From Sorangium cellulosum So0157-2 (GTDB taxonomy: Bacteria; Myxococcota_A; Polyangia; Polyangiales; Polyangiaceae): 64,000 nt of DNA. The stretch covers positions 10,058,001 to 10,122,000 of the forward strand of contig NC_021658.1 of assembly GCF_000418325.1 (NCBI RefSeq), given 5' to 3'. Both the position numbers and the translations under genes were made by a program. Within the stretch, counting starts at the first letter, position 1, and each line of letters begins with the position of its first letter. The notes under the pieces were generated by a model. The model was not told the DNA's origin and searched no databases. It was given only the letters and a program-made list of their open reading frames with translations. Positions 46,049-55,116 of the stretch are shown in pieces.

Positions 46049-46667
46049 GACAGCCGGGGGCCGCGATGGGGCACTTGGTCACAGCTGTCGCAAGATCGCC
46101 CGCGCGACTCGCCTCCGGCGCTCCTGATGCGCGCATCGCAGGTCTTGATGAGGTCGGAGACCGCCGCGGCGCCGAGCAGGAACGAGGCCGCCCGCCTGAC
46201 GCGCGGAACAGCGCGACTGGCAGGCTCAGCGGCGCCCCCCCGGGGCGCGCGACTGGCAGGCTCGGCGGGGCCCCCGGCGCGCGCCAGTGTGAAGATTCGA
46301 ACATCACACCCTTGTTCATCATCATTCGCCCATGTGAAGATTCGAACATCGCGTATTGTTAATTATCCTGCATCGCGCCCACAGCAGCGATGCTCCGGTT
46401 CGTTCACGTCACACCCTCGACGTCCGGGCTACCTGAAATACACCAATTCACGCAGGTCGAACGGATCTCCAGATCTGCTGTTCTACCCGCCGAGATGGCG
46501 TGTTGCGGTGTTGACTCCGACAAACGTGGTCGTGTAGCTTCCAAGGAAGAGGCCGTCGGCGCGGGGGGCGCCGGGCAGGCGCTCGAACACACGCAAGCGC
46601 GCTCGCGCACCTCCGCGGCAACGCGGCACGGGGCGCGGACCCGCGATCGCCGCAGGAGGCAGCCACC
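46049..46667. other. Long divergent regulatory region (ferritin-like operon / receiver gene)
   Basis: There is no supported gene. It contains a 36-bp-period duplication at 46211-46263, in which GCGCGACTGGCAGGCTC occurs twice. It also holds two 18-bp direct repeats at 46288-46350 and an AT-rich stretch (GTATTGTTAATTATCC, ~46353-46368) that is unusual for this genome. Both flanking genes read away from it. Confidence 0.6.
46288..46350 (+). promoter_or_regulatory. Paired 18-bp direct repeats, candidate regulator sites
   Basis: TGTGAAGATTCGAACATC is found at 46288-46305 and again, identically, at 46333-46350, 45 bp apart. The core includes the palindrome TTCGAA. An AT-rich tract follows immediately after. 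The repeats are 240-300 bp upstream of the ferritin-like operon and 320-380 bp upstream of the receiver gene. Direct repeats with this spacing are typical of activator binding sites. Confidence 0.5.
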
Positions 46668-47333
46668 GTGTCATCGACCGTAAGAGCCCATCGCACCTCT
46701 TCGCAGGGTCAACACAGAGGCTCCGTCAGCTCGTCGTGCCGGCGAAGGTACTGCGTCCTCGTGGTCGAGGATGACGAGCAGATGCTGAGCAGCATCTCAG
46801 CGGTCCTCTCCACGGAGGTCGACGTCGTGGAGTGTACGTCGGCGGAGCACGCGCTCGCACTGCTCGAAACGAGGGAGTTTCACCTGGTCTGTTCGGATCT
46901 GATCATGCCCGGGATGAGGGGCGACGAGCTCCTCAGGAAGGTCTCGAGCATGCCCGTTTACACGAGCTGTCTCCTGATCACCGGGGCCGAGGAGTACGCG
47001 CGCTCGAAGGAGGCGGCGTATCACCACGTCCTGCTCAAGCCGTTCCATCCAGATCGGCTGGTGGCGATCGTCCTGCAGCTGACGCGCCTCACCGAGATGA
47101 AGCGCTCGGTCCACTCGATGGCGGACTCGCTCACGCCCACGGACCCCGGGGGCGAGCTCGTGTCCTGCGACTGGACCGAGCCTGCAGCCCTGCCGGAGTC
47201 GTCGCGGGCGCCGAGATCCACGAGGTTCGCGGCGTGCGTGCCGTGCGGCCCCGCGCCGCTCGAGCTGCAGGAGCTGCAGCCGGCGAGCTCCGTCGCGCCC
47301 TCGCCCCGCGCGCGCAGGCGGCGGGCCCGGTGA
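46668..47333 (+). CDS. Stand-alone response regulator receiver protein
   Basis: The 221-residue protein has a receiver domain at residues ~28-150: VLVVEDDEQM (acidic pair), VCSDLIMPGMRGDE (phospho-acceptor Asp), CLLITGAEEY (Thr) and HVLLKPFHPDRL (Lys). No DNA-binding or enzymatic output follows; the last ~70 residues are Pro/Ala/Arg-rich. The start GTG 46668 is not strongly supported. It could be a CheY-like relay. No histidine kinase is adjacent. Confidence 0.82.
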   Translation: MSSTVRAHRTSSQGQHRGSVSSSCRRRYCVLVVEDDEQMLSSISAVLSTEVDVVECTSAEHALALLETREFHLVCSDLIMPGMRGDELLRKVSSMPVYTSCLLITGAEEYARSKEAAYHHVLLKPFHPDRLVAIVLQLTRLTEMKRSVHSMADSLTPTDPGGELVSCDWTEPAALPESSRAPRSTRFAACVPCGPAPLELQELQPASSVAPSPRARRRRAR

Positions 47334-47388
47334 GCCTCGGGCCGCGGCGCGAGACGGCGGCGGAGGCGCCGCTCGGGCCCTTCCCTTC

Positions 47389-47856
47389 CTAGACGCTCGC
47401 CATGCGCGCCTGCATCTCCTCGACGGAGACGTCCTCGATGACGGCCGACAGCTTCCACTGGTACCCGAACGGGTCCTCGATCCTGCCCTCGCGCCGGCCG
47501 TAGAGCTGGTCGTCGATGGGATAGATGATCTTGGCCCCTGCCCCGATGGCGCGCGCGGCGACGGCGTCGGGGTCCTCGACGTTCAGCGTGATGACGATGG
47601 GCGAGCCGCCGAGCGCCTTCGGGCCGCGGGCGTTCCACTGCGGGGCTTCATCCGCGACGGTGATCACGGAGTCGCCGATGACGAGCTCGGCGCAGACGAT
47701 GGCGCCGCCCAGCTTCGGGTCTGCGAGGCGCAGCTTCTCGGTCGCGCCGAACGCCTTCTTGTAGAACGCGATGGCGTCCGAGGCGCCGGCCACGACGAGG
47801 TGCGGCACGACGGTGTGGTACGGGGGCGGGGCGATGGGGTGAGGTCGCTTGGTCAT
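47389..47856 (-). CDS. VOC (glyoxalase-like) protein, PhnB type
   Basis: The 155-residue protein has the PhnB/YaeR-like pattern: TVVPHLVVAGASDAIAFYKK, FGATEKLRL, VCAELVIGDSVITVADEAP and EDPFGYQWKLS. Members bind metals or aromatic ligands; the function is open. The start is ATG 47856. It is followed at its 5' side by the AraC-type gene (92 bp away) in the same direction. Confidence 0.82.
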   Translation of the reverse strand: MTKRPHPIAPPPYHTVVPHLVVAGASDAIAFYKKAFGATEKLRLADPKLGGAIVCAELVIGDSVITVADEAPQWNARGPKALGGSPIVITLNVEDPDAVAARAIGAGAKIIYPIDDQLYGRREGRIEDPFGYQWKLSAVIEDVSVEEMQARMASV

Positions 47857-47947
47857 GGGCGGAGGGTGTCCGCGCGGCCGGACCGGGTATTGTAAAAACG
47901 TGCCGGCGGGGTCAGCCGGCGACGACGGCCGAGCCGCGGGCGCTCGA

Positions 47948-48793
47948 TCAGCCATCGAGCGGGACGTGGTTCCGCTCGCGCCGCCGCGCGACGTACTCGG
48001 TCGGCGTGAGGCCGGCGAACGCGCGGAAGTCGTGGATGAAGTGCGCCTGGTCGTAGTAGCCGCACGCGGCGGCGACGCCCGCCCACGAGACGCGCTCGCC
48101 GCGCTCGATCGCCGCGATCGCCTGCTGGAAGCGCTGGACGCGGCAGTAGCGCTTGGGGGTGAGGCCGACCTGCTCGGTGAAGGTGCGGATGAAGCGCTTC
48201 GAGCTCATCCCGAGCTGCCCGGTCACGTCGGCCACGGTGTACGCGCGCGCGGGGTCGGCGAACGCGGCGAGCGCGAAGTCGACGGCGGGGTCGCGCGCGA
48301 GCGGCGCGCGCGGCCGGACGAGCCGCGCGGCGAGCGCGGCCTCGAGCGCGCGGAGCTTCTCGTCGGGGGTCCGCGCCTCGAGGACGCGCTCGCGGACGAG
48401 GGCGGCCTCGCGGCCCCAGAGCGCGTCGAGCGAGACGTGGGTGCCGCCGAGCGCCTCGGTGGCCGGGCCGAAGAACGGGAGGGCGCCGCCCGGGGTGAAC
48501 TCGGCGCCCACGATCGCGCGCTGCTCGGCCGTGTCGATCGCGAAGTGCTCGGCATGGGCGCCGCAGACCGCGATGCCGGAGAGGCGGTGGCAGCGGGCGA
48601 GGGCGGCGGCAGGGGCGGCAGCGGCGGCGTCGTACCAGCGCAGCTCGTCCTCGGCGAGGTTGATGAGGAGGCTCATCGCGCCGCTGGGGAGCACGCGCTC
48701 GAGCAGGTCGGGGAGCTCGGGGGCGGCGTAGTACCAGAGCTGGCCGACGAAGCGGCCGAGGGGCGGAGGCGGGGCGTACGTGACGAAGCGCAT
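47948..48793 (-). CDS. AraC-family transcriptional regulator
   Basis: The 281-residue protein has an N-terminal DUF6597-type sensing domain (LPSGAMSLLINLAEDELRWY and VGAEFTPGGALPFFG). The C-terminal AraC helix-turn-helix pair reads VADVTGQLGMSSKRFIRTF, GLTPKRYCRVQRFQQAI, AACGYYDQAHFIHDFRAF and GLTPTEYVARRR. The start is ATG 48793. It precedes the VOC gene and may control it. A 5'-truncated DUF1552 remnant begins across its start region on the other strand. Confidence 0.88.
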   Translation of the reverse strand: MRFVTYAPPPPLGRFVGQLWYYAAPELPDLLERVLPSGAMSLLINLAEDELRWYDAAAAAPAAALARCHRLSGIAVCGAHAEHFAIDTAEQRAIVGAEFTPGGALPFFGPATEALGGTHVSLDALWGREAALVRERVLEARTPDEKLRALEAALAARLVRPRAPLARDPAVDFALAAFADPARAYTVADVTGQLGMSSKRFIRTFTEQVGLTPKRYCRVQRFQQAIAAIERGERVSWAGVAAACGYYDQAHFIHDFRAFAGLTPTEYVARRRERNHVPLDG

Positions 48794-48839
48794 GGGGCGG
48801 CCCGTGGGGGACAGCATGCCACGAGACGAGGCGGCGGAG

Positions 48840-49412
48840 CCCGCCGATCCGGCGCTGAGCTGCACGGTCCCGGAGGCGCCGGAGCAGACCAGCGGCCGCG
48901 GCTCGGAATATCCGACGGAGGCCAGGAACATGATGGACATCGCCGTGGCCGCGTTCTCCTGCGACATCACGCGCGTCATGAGCCTCCAGCTCAGCTACGC
49001 CTTCAGCCATATCCTGCACTCGTGGCTCGGACACACCAGCGATCACCACACGATGTCCCACGATGGCCAGGATCGACGCCGGGAGCTCCAGGAGATCGAC
49101 GCCTGGTACTCCGAGCAGATCGCGTACCTGCTCGGGAGGCTCGACTCCGTGAGCGAGGGCGACGGCACGCTGCTCGACAACACGCTCGTCGTGGTGGGTA
49201 GGGAGCTCGGCAGCACGGCGCACCGCATGGAGCGTGTTCCCTTCGTGATGGCGGGGGGCGCGCGCGGGGCCCTGAAGACCGGGCGCTACCTCGATGTCGA
49301 CGGGCAGGACCACGCCAAGCTCCTGGTCTCGATCGCCCAGCTCATGGGCCTCGAGACGAGCAGCATCGGGAACCGCAAGCCCGACTCCGGCCCGCTCTCC
49401 GGCCTCGTGTGA
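48840..49412 (+). pseudogene. 5'-truncated DUF1552 gene
   Basis: From SCTVPEAPEQTSG through EYPTEARNMMDIAVAAFSC and GDGTLLDNTLVVVG to the C-terminus this is the last ~185 residues of a DUF1552 protein. That family is normally ~430-480 residues with a Tat-type signal and is abundant in myxobacteria and planctomycetes. The N-terminal ~250 residues are missing; the open frame (ATG 48780) starts over the AraC gene's 5' end. It is probably a remnant. A further 35-codon frame (49409-49516) after it is unassigned. Confidence 0.8.
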
Positions 49413-49503
49413 TCCTCCGGACGCGCGAAGGCTGGGCGCATCTCCGCGTCGAGATCCCGCGCTCGGACGCGGAGATCAGCGCCATCGCCGGCAAGGTCGC
49501 GCC

Positions 49504-51474
49504 CTACTTGCGTTGATCAGGGCCGTCGCCGGCGGGGATCTCTCCGACCTCGCCGTCGCCCGCCTCGCGGAACTCGAACAGGTCGAACCCGCGGACCCCG
49601 CCGTCGTGGACGAGATGGCGGAAGTGCGCGGCGTCGGCGATCGCAGCCAGGTACAAATCGGCGTCGGCCCCCGTGGAGCCGAGCAATACATACTTGGCTC
49701 CGCTCTCTTGGACCGCCTTCCGGAGGTCTTTGATGTCGCGCGACCAACCGAGCGAGACCACGTTGCGCTGCCGGCGCTCGCCGAGGAGCAGAACCACGTG
49801 CTGCGGTCCGTCGATCGTGGCGCCGATCGCCGATCCGTCGGGCAAACGACGGATCGGCTCGTAACCCCAGACCGGATCGATCCGCTCTTGCAGCGCCGGG
49901 TCGCGCATGTATTCGACGGCCTGCCCCGCCGTCAGCAAGGTCCACGCGGAGCCGGAGAGACCGACGATGTGCGTGGGATCGGTCGCCCACCACATTCCGA
50001 GCACGCTCACGCAGGCAAAGACGGCGCCGAGGGCTGTCCCGACGATGCGCGGACGGACGACGTCCAGCGCCGCGGCGAGGCAGACGCAGCCGAGCCCCGC
50101 CAGAAAGAGCGTATACCTGGCCCACCACGGGCCCGGGTGGGCGACGAGCAGCACCCCGAGCGGTAGAGCGAGCCCCCAGAGCAGATCCCATTGCCGGCGC
50201 CTCAGGAACACAGCGAGCCCGATCAGGAGCGCCGGCAGCAGCACGTACACCCACTGAGGCCCGAACCCCCCCAGACGCTGGTCGTAGCGGAACGCGTGGC
50301 GCGTGAGATCCGCGCTCCACGATCCCCAGAGCTTGGCGAGCAAGCCGTGCGCGTTCCAGATTTCAGGCGGCGTGTTGTCGCGCATGATGTCGTCGAAGCT
50401 CAGCTTGCCCTCGAAGCCCATCATGGGAAACGGGTGCAAGGGATTGCCGTACTTCAACCAGGTACGCAGGTACCAGTACGACGAGAGGAGCAGGGAGGGG
50501 ACGACAAGGAGCGCCGAGGCAGAGGGGAGCAGCGTCCCCATTCGGGTCATCCGCCGTGCTTGCGCGAGCGCGACGCAGAAGACCAGCGCCGCGGCGAGGA
50601 GATTGTACGACTTGATGCTGGTTCCCACGGCCAGGGCGAGGCCGGCGACGAACAGATACCGGCGCAAGACCGGGGCGGCAGGCTCGTCGGACCGCACGAC
50701 CCGCGCCGGGGCGAGCACCATCTGCGAAGCCGCGAGGATCGTCGTCGACGTCGCCACGTCGACATACGTCGTCGAGGCCTGCACCAGGACCGCAGGGATC
50801 GCGAGGAATCCGAGCCCGGCCAGCGTGGCGTGCGCGCGCCCCGCGCCGGCGGTCCGCGCGAGCCCCGCCACGGAGAGAACGCCCAGCAGGAAGAAGGGCA
50901 TCCCCGACGTCCACGCCAATCGCAGGCTCCCGGTGAACGTCCCGATCCACGCGATGAACAGCTCCTGCCCCTGCGGGTAGACGTCCGCCCATATCTGTTG
51001 CGGCGTGTACCCGATGTGCCCTTGCTGGAGCCACACGGCGGGCCCGGTCATGTGGTAGACGAGCCCGTCCCAGTCGCTGGCCGGCAAAAAAGAGCCGAGC
51101 GCCGCGCGCCAGGCATACTGGACGGCGACCAGGAGCCCGAACACGGCGACGACCGGGCGCCGCAACGAGCCCCGGAGCGCGTGGCCGAGGCCGTCACGGG
51201 CGAGGGCCGCCGAACGGGCGCGCGTCTCGTCGATGCTGCCGCGGCCGGTGAGCCAGACCTCGACGGCGGCCACGAGCAGCGCGGCGAGGAGCATCGGCGC
51301 CGGCGACAGGCGCCCGAGCAAACCGCCGACCAGCAGCGCGAGCCCCATCATCTGCACGCAAAACACGAGCGTGAAGGCCGTGGCGATGTCGATCGTCCGG
51401 CGGAGGCCCAGCGCGCAGGCCACGCGCCACGCGCCGACGAGGGTGGCGATGAGGGCGAGGAGCGGCCAGGGCAT
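49504..51474 (-). CDS. Polytopic membrane protein, GT39-like glycosyltransferase
   Basis: The 656-residue protein has a dozen or so hydrophobic segments. SDWDGLVYHMTGPAVWLQQG near residue 130, with an Asp in the first periplasmic loop, matches the dolichyl-phosphate-mannose/ArnT-type GT-C fold. The ~150-residue soluble C-terminus ends in an acidic Asp/Gly tail. The acceptor is unknown. The start ATG 51474 has GGCAGGAA upstream; TTG 51492 is a weaker choice. Confidence 0.78.
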   Translation of the reverse strand: MPWPLLALIATLVGAWRVACALGLRRTIDIATAFTLVFCVQMMGLALLVGGLLGRLSPAPMLLAALLVAAVEVWLTGRGSIDETRARSAALARDGLGHALRGSLRRPVVAVFGLLVAVQYAWRAALGSFLPASDWDGLVYHMTGPAVWLQQGHIGYTPQQIWADVYPQGQELFIAWIGTFTGSLRLAWTSGMPFFLLGVLSVAGLARTAGAGRAHATLAGLGFLAIPAVLVQASTTYVDVATSTTILAASQMVLAPARVVRSDEPAAPVLRRYLFVAGLALAVGTSIKSYNLLAAALVFCVALAQARRMTRMGTLLPSASALLVVPSLLLSSYWYLRTWLKYGNPLHPFPMMGFEGKLSFDDIMRDNTPPEIWNAHGLLAKLWGSWSADLTRHAFRYDQRLGGFGPQWVYVLLPALLIGLAVFLRRRQWDLLWGLALPLGVLLVAHPGPWWARYTLFLAGLGCVCLAAALDVVRPRIVGTALGAVFACVSVLGMWWATDPTHIVGLSGSAWTLLTAGQAVEYMRDPALQERIDPVWGYEPIRRLPDGSAIGATIDGPQHVVLLLGERRQRNVVSLGWSRDIKDLRKAVQESGAKYVLLGSTGADADLYLAAIADAAHFRHLVHDGGVRGFDLFEFREAGDGEVGEIPAGDGPDQRK

Positions 51475-51850
51475 CGAGTTCCTGCCGCGCAACCATGCCG
51501 CACGACCGCGAGCTCAACAAGACCATGGCGACCCCGACAATCGACGCGACCCGTGCCATGCGCGGCGGATGGCTGACCGTCATCTCGGCCGAGGGAACCA
51601 CTGAACCGATGGCCGGGAGGAGTCTCTCCAAATGGATGGAAAAGTGCCAACTCGTTGGCAAGGCGCCACGCGCGCCCACCGGGGGCTGCTACGATGCCGC
51701 CGGACCCGGCGACGTGGAGCGGCTGTTTGGCCGCGAAGCGCGGACGTTCGATCCGTGGCCGGAGCGCCACCCCGAAGGTCTTCGCCAAACTACTCACAAC
51801 GGGCTGCGACGAGCGCGTGGCCGTCGACATGCAACACGAGGAACAGAACC
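51475..51850. other. Intergenic region, no gene seen
   Basis: An open frame at 51495-51854 has no recognisable features and runs into the superoxide dismutase start, so I do not call it. The last bases contain GAGGAACAG before the sodB ATG. No convincing promoter could be picked out. Confidence 0.55.
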
Positions 51851-52429
51851 ATGACCTTCACTCTCCCCCAGCTCCCCTACTCCAGAGACGCGCTGGTTCC
51901 CCACATCTCGGCCGAGACGCTCGATTTCCACCACGGTAAGCACCACAACGCGTACGTCACGAAGCTGAACGAGCTCGTGGCGGCGGACGCGGCGCTCGCG
52001 GGCAAGAGCCTCGAGGATCTCGTCCGCACGACGTCCGGCGCGGTCTTCAACCAGGCAGCTCAGGTGTGGAATCACACGTTCTACTGGCACAGCATGAAGC
52101 CGCAGGGCGGCGGCGAGCCTCCCGCCGCGCTCCGAGCGGCGATCGAGCAGGCGTTCGGGAGCGTGTCGTCGTTCAAGGAGAAGTTCAGCGCCGCGGCCGT
52201 CGGTCAGTTCGGCTCGGGCTGGGCTTGGCTGGTGAAGAACAGCTCCGGCAAGCTGGAGATCGTTCAGACGGGCAACGCCGGGAACCCGCTCACCGAGGGC
52301 AAGACGCCGCTGCTCACGTGCGACGTCTGGGAGCACGCGTATTACATCGACTACCGCAATGCCCGGCCGAAGTACGTCGAGGCATGGTGGAACCTGGTGA
52401 ACTGGGACCACGCCGCCTCGAAGCTGTGA
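51851..52429 (+). CDS. sodB: Superoxide dismutase, Fe type
   Basis: It dismutates superoxide to peroxide and oxygen. The 192-residue protein has the ligand His in FHHGKHHNAYV, His in WNHTFYWHSM, and Asp and His in CDVWEHAYYIDY. FNQAAQVWNHTF, with Gln next to Val-Trp, and GSGWAWLV are typical of the iron rather than the manganese form. The start is ATG 51851. There is no signal peptide, so it is cytosolic. Confidence 0.95.
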   Translation: MTFTLPQLPYSRDALVPHISAETLDFHHGKHHNAYVTKLNELVAADAALAGKSLEDLVRTTSGAVFNQAAQVWNHTFYWHSMKPQGGGEPPAALRAAIEQAFGSVSSFKEKFSAAAVGQFGSGWAWLVKNSSGKLEIVQTGNAGNPLTEGKTPLLTCDVWEHAYYIDYRNARPKYVEAWWNLVNWDHAASKL

Positions 52430-52738
52430 CCCGCGCGCTCCCCCGGTCCGTGCCGCACGCGCCCAGCTCGGTCAGCCGATCACGCCGAACAGCTCGCCCT
52501 CGCAGAGCGCCTTGATCGTCGGCGACAGGCCGATCGCCGCCCCAAGCACGCCCCGTTCCAGCCCTCCCTCACCGTAGATTTGCCGCGGCCATCGTGGACC
52601 ACGAGCGCCGCGGGCCAAGGCCCTGACCGGAGTCGCGACGGAAGGCGGAGGCTTCGGTCTGCCCGTCTCCCCGGGCAGCCGAGCTGCTGAACCTGTGTTG
52701 CTCAGGCAGCAACGTCGCACCGCGCGGAACGAGATCGC
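52430..52738. other. Intergenic region, no gene seen
   Basis: On the minus strand an 82-codon frame (52472-52720) ends in a protein-like run, LGAAIGLSPTIKALCEGELF, which could be the tail of a decayed gene; I could not assign it. Nothing else is apparent. Confidence 0.4.
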
Positions 52739-53371
52739 TCACCTCTGCACCGGCTGGATGGAGAGCGACGTGAAGATACCATGGCCCCGGGCGCCGATGT
52801 GGAGCCGAATGAAGTCCCCCACGGGCTCGAGGAGCCGGGCGCGTTTGAGCTCGCCGCTGTCGATGCCCACAAATCCCAGCTCATCGACGAGCCCCTGCAC
52901 CGTGGCCTTTGCCGCCGCGTCGTCCGAGCATAGAAAGACGGAGATGCGCTGCGGGGCGAGCTTGTCGCGCCCGAGCTCGGCGACCGCGTGCGGGATCGTC
53001 TGGAACGCCGTGACGACCTTCGCCTGCGGCACGTCCGCCGCGAGCCGCTCGGCCAGCGAGACCTCCGGCGTCGGGCGATCGATGCGGGCGTCGAAGTCGC
53101 GGTTGTTGCAGTCGATCACGACCTTTCCGGCCAGCGCCCGCGGGGCGCGCAGCAGCGTCGACGGGAAGACGCCGCGCACCGTGTAGAGGATCACGTCGCC
53201 GAACGCGGCCGCGTCGTCGACGTCACCCGCGCGCGCCCGCTCGTGCTTGGCGGCGACCGCCTCGGCCTTGGCGCGGTCCCTCGAGCCGAAGAGGACGTCG
53301 TGCCCGTTGGACGCCCAGAGCAGGCCGAACGTACGTCCCATGTTTCCTGTGCCGATCACGCCGATTTTCAC
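52739..53371 (-). CDS. NADPH-dependent F420 reductase-like oxidoreductase
   Basis: The 210-residue Rossmann protein has KIGVIGTGNMGRTFGLLW (GxGxxG) at the N-terminus and GHDVLFGSRDRAKAEA. VIDCNNRDFD, VVTAFQTIPHAV and FLCSDDAAAK follow the F420-dependent NADP reductase/YqcI-like pattern. The start GTG 53371 has AGGGAGTG just upstream. Many members do not use F420; the substrate is not evident. Confidence 0.85.
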   Translation of the reverse strand: MKIGVIGTGNMGRTFGLLWASNGHDVLFGSRDRAKAEAVAAKHERARAGDVDDAAAFGDVILYTVRGVFPSTLLRAPRALAGKVVIDCNNRDFDARIDRPTPEVSLAERLAADVPQAKVVTAFQTIPHAVAELGRDKLAPQRISVFLCSDDAAAKATVQGLVDELGFVGIDSGELKRARLLEPVGDFIRLHIGARGHGIFTSLSIQPVQR

Positions 53372-53702
53372 GTCACACTCCCTTCGAGCGATCGATCGCT
53401 GCGGACACTGCCTCTCGCTTTCGTGCGGGGGGCAGAGCCTACATTCTTGGAGGCGGCGCGACGCGCGACCATGACAGCTTGTCCGAAATGCGTAGCCGTT
53501 CGTCCGGCGCCGCCAGCGCGGGCTCGCCTTGCCTGCATCGCCCGCGCCGAGAGCCCGCTCGGCCGCCCATGATCCGGGGCTCGGCGGTCCTGCGGTCGCG
53601 GCTGAGCACGCATTCACCGATGGCGCTGGAGCGGTCCCTTTCTTGCGAGGGGGCCCTCCAGCGCGAGCGAAGCAGCGCGCCCGTGCCCCGAAGGAGACGA
53701 CC
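53372..53702. other. Divergent intergenic region, nothing recognised
   Basis: No gene, repeat or clear promoter was found. AAGGAGACG before 53703 is the ribosome site of the deaminase gene. Confidence 0.5.
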
Positions 53703-54182
53703 ATGCCGAGCCATATCGAGATGAGACACCTGCGCCGCTGCGTCGAGCTCGCGGCGCTGGCGCTCGAGACAGGCAACGAACCGTTCGGCGCCGTGCTGGT
53801 CGCGGCGGACGGGACGGTCCTCGCCGAGGATCACAACCGCGTGGGCGGCGGCGATCCGACCTGTCATCCGGAGCTCGCGCTGGCGCGCTGGGCGGCCGCG
53901 AACCTCGCCCCCGACGAGCGAGCCGCGGCGACGGTCTTCACCTCGACCGAGCACTGTCCCATGTGCGCCGCGGCCCATGGCTGGGTCCGGCTCGGCCGCA
54001 TCGTGTACGCGAGCTCATCGGCACAGCTGGTCGGCTGGCTCGCCGAGTGGGGACTTCCGGCTCCTCCGGTGCGAGGCCTGCCGATCCGCGATGTCGTTCC
54101 GGGACTGCCCGTGGAAGGTCCCATCCAGAGCCTCGCGGAGGAGGTTCGTCAGCTGTTTCGGCGCTTCCATTTCGTGCGCTGA
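53703..54182 (+). CDS. Zinc-dependent nucleoside/base deaminase
   Basis: The 159-residue CDA-fold deaminase has the catalytic CHPELALARWA (HxE, zinc His) and STEHCPMCAAAHGW (PCxxC-like CPMC). The N-terminal GNEPFGAVLVAADGTVLAEDHN segment is like guanine deaminase/TadA relatives. The substrate may be guanine, cytosine or a related base. The start ATG 53703 has AAGGAGACG upstream. The next gene follows after 31 bp. Confidence 0.85.
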   Translation: MPSHIEMRHLRRCVELAALALETGNEPFGAVLVAADGTVLAEDHNRVGGGDPTCHPELALARWAAANLAPDERAAATVFTSTEHCPMCAAAHGWVRLGRIVYASSSAQLVGWLAEWGLPAPPVRGLPIRDVVPGLPVEGPIQSLAEEVRQLFRRFHFVR

Positions 54183-54213
54183 CGCGCGCGGCCGTACCAG
54201 CGGGAGGACGCCC

Positions 54214-54708
54214 ATGGAAGGGTTCTTTGGTCTTTCCAAGCCCCTCTGGCAGATCGCCCTGCGCACGACGCTCGTCTATCTCGCCCTGGTCATCCTGATC
54301 CGCGTCATCCCCAAGCGACGCACGGGACATCTCTCACCGAACGACATGCTCGCCCTCATCCTCATCGGTGGCATGGCCGCCGACGGCATCATGGGCGGAT
54401 CGACCTCGCCCGCGGACGTCTTGCTCATGATCGCGCTCATCGTCCTCTGGGGCTACGTGCTCGATTTCCTGGAGTTCCGCGTCCCCTTCTTGCGGCGGTA
54501 CCTGCGCGACACACAGACGGTCCTCGTCCGAGACGGCCGCCCGCAGTGGCGGAACATGCGCCGGGAAATGGTCACCGAGGAGGAGCTACAGGCTGCCCTT
54601 CGCAGGCAAGGGATCACGGACATCGCCACGGTGCGCTCGGCCTGCCTCGAGGCGGACGGGGAGATCAGCGTGGTCAAGGGGCAGGGTGTGCAGGGCGGCG
54701 AGCCGTGA
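54214..54708 (+). CDS. DUF421 (YetF-type) membrane protein
   Basis: The 164-residue protein has three N-terminal membrane segments (TTLVYLALVILIRVI, DMLALILIGGMAADGI and VLLMIALIVLWGYVLDFL). The cytosolic DUF421 domain has DTQTVLVRDGRPQWRNMRRE and VRSACLEADGEISVV. Members occur in spore-forming and stress-responding bacteria, and their role is poorly known. The start ATG 54214 has GGGAGGA upstream. Confidence 0.88.
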   Translation: MEGFFGLSKPLWQIALRTTLVYLALVILIRVIPKRRTGHLSPNDMLALILIGGMAADGIMGGSTSPADVLLMIALIVLWGYVLDFLEFRVPFLRRYLRDTQTVLVRDGRPQWRNMRREMVTEEELQAALRRQGITDIATVRSACLEADGEISVVKGQGVQGGEP

Positions 54709-55116
54709 GTCGGCTCATCGACCCATGGCCTCGAAGCGTTCGGTCCGCTATTTGTAGCCGAGGTCCTCGATGCCGCGCGCGCGCCCCTCGAGCGACGCTC
54801 CGCGGCGGATATCCGAACGTGCGCCTGATTCGCGATCGAGCAGCCGCCCGAGGTCGATGCCGGCAGCGCCGTCGTGTGGTCTACGGCGCCGGGCTGAGGA
54901 CGGGGCCTCGGCAGAGCGCGTCGCGCGGCCGAGCGTACGCGCGGAGTCGAAGTCGACCGGGGCGGGGTCTCACACGCCTGAATATAGACGTCAACTCCCC
55001 ATTGACAGTGTAGATCGGAGCAGTTTACGCAGTCCGGAGCGCCATTGGTCTTTCTTGTACGGCAGAGGGGTATCACCGGTGGTTCAGAGATTGCATGGCC
55101 GGCCTCTGAGGTCCTC
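54709..55116. other. Intergenic region upstream of the pectate lyase gene
   Basis: No gene is seen. TTGACA at 55004-55009 with TTTACG at 55026-55031 (16-bp spacing) is a possible promoter for the pectate lyase gene, leaving an ~80-bp leader. The stretch before it (GAATATAGACGTCAACTCC) is AT-richer than the surroundings. Confidence 0.4.

Noticed and set aside
46353..46370. Fur box in the AT-rich tract near the ferritin-like operon
   Set aside because: GATAATTAAC on the minus strand matches only part of the Fur consensus.
51495..51854. Open frame of 119 codons before sodB
   Set aside because: Low-complexity composition, no family resemblance, and it overlaps the sodB start region.
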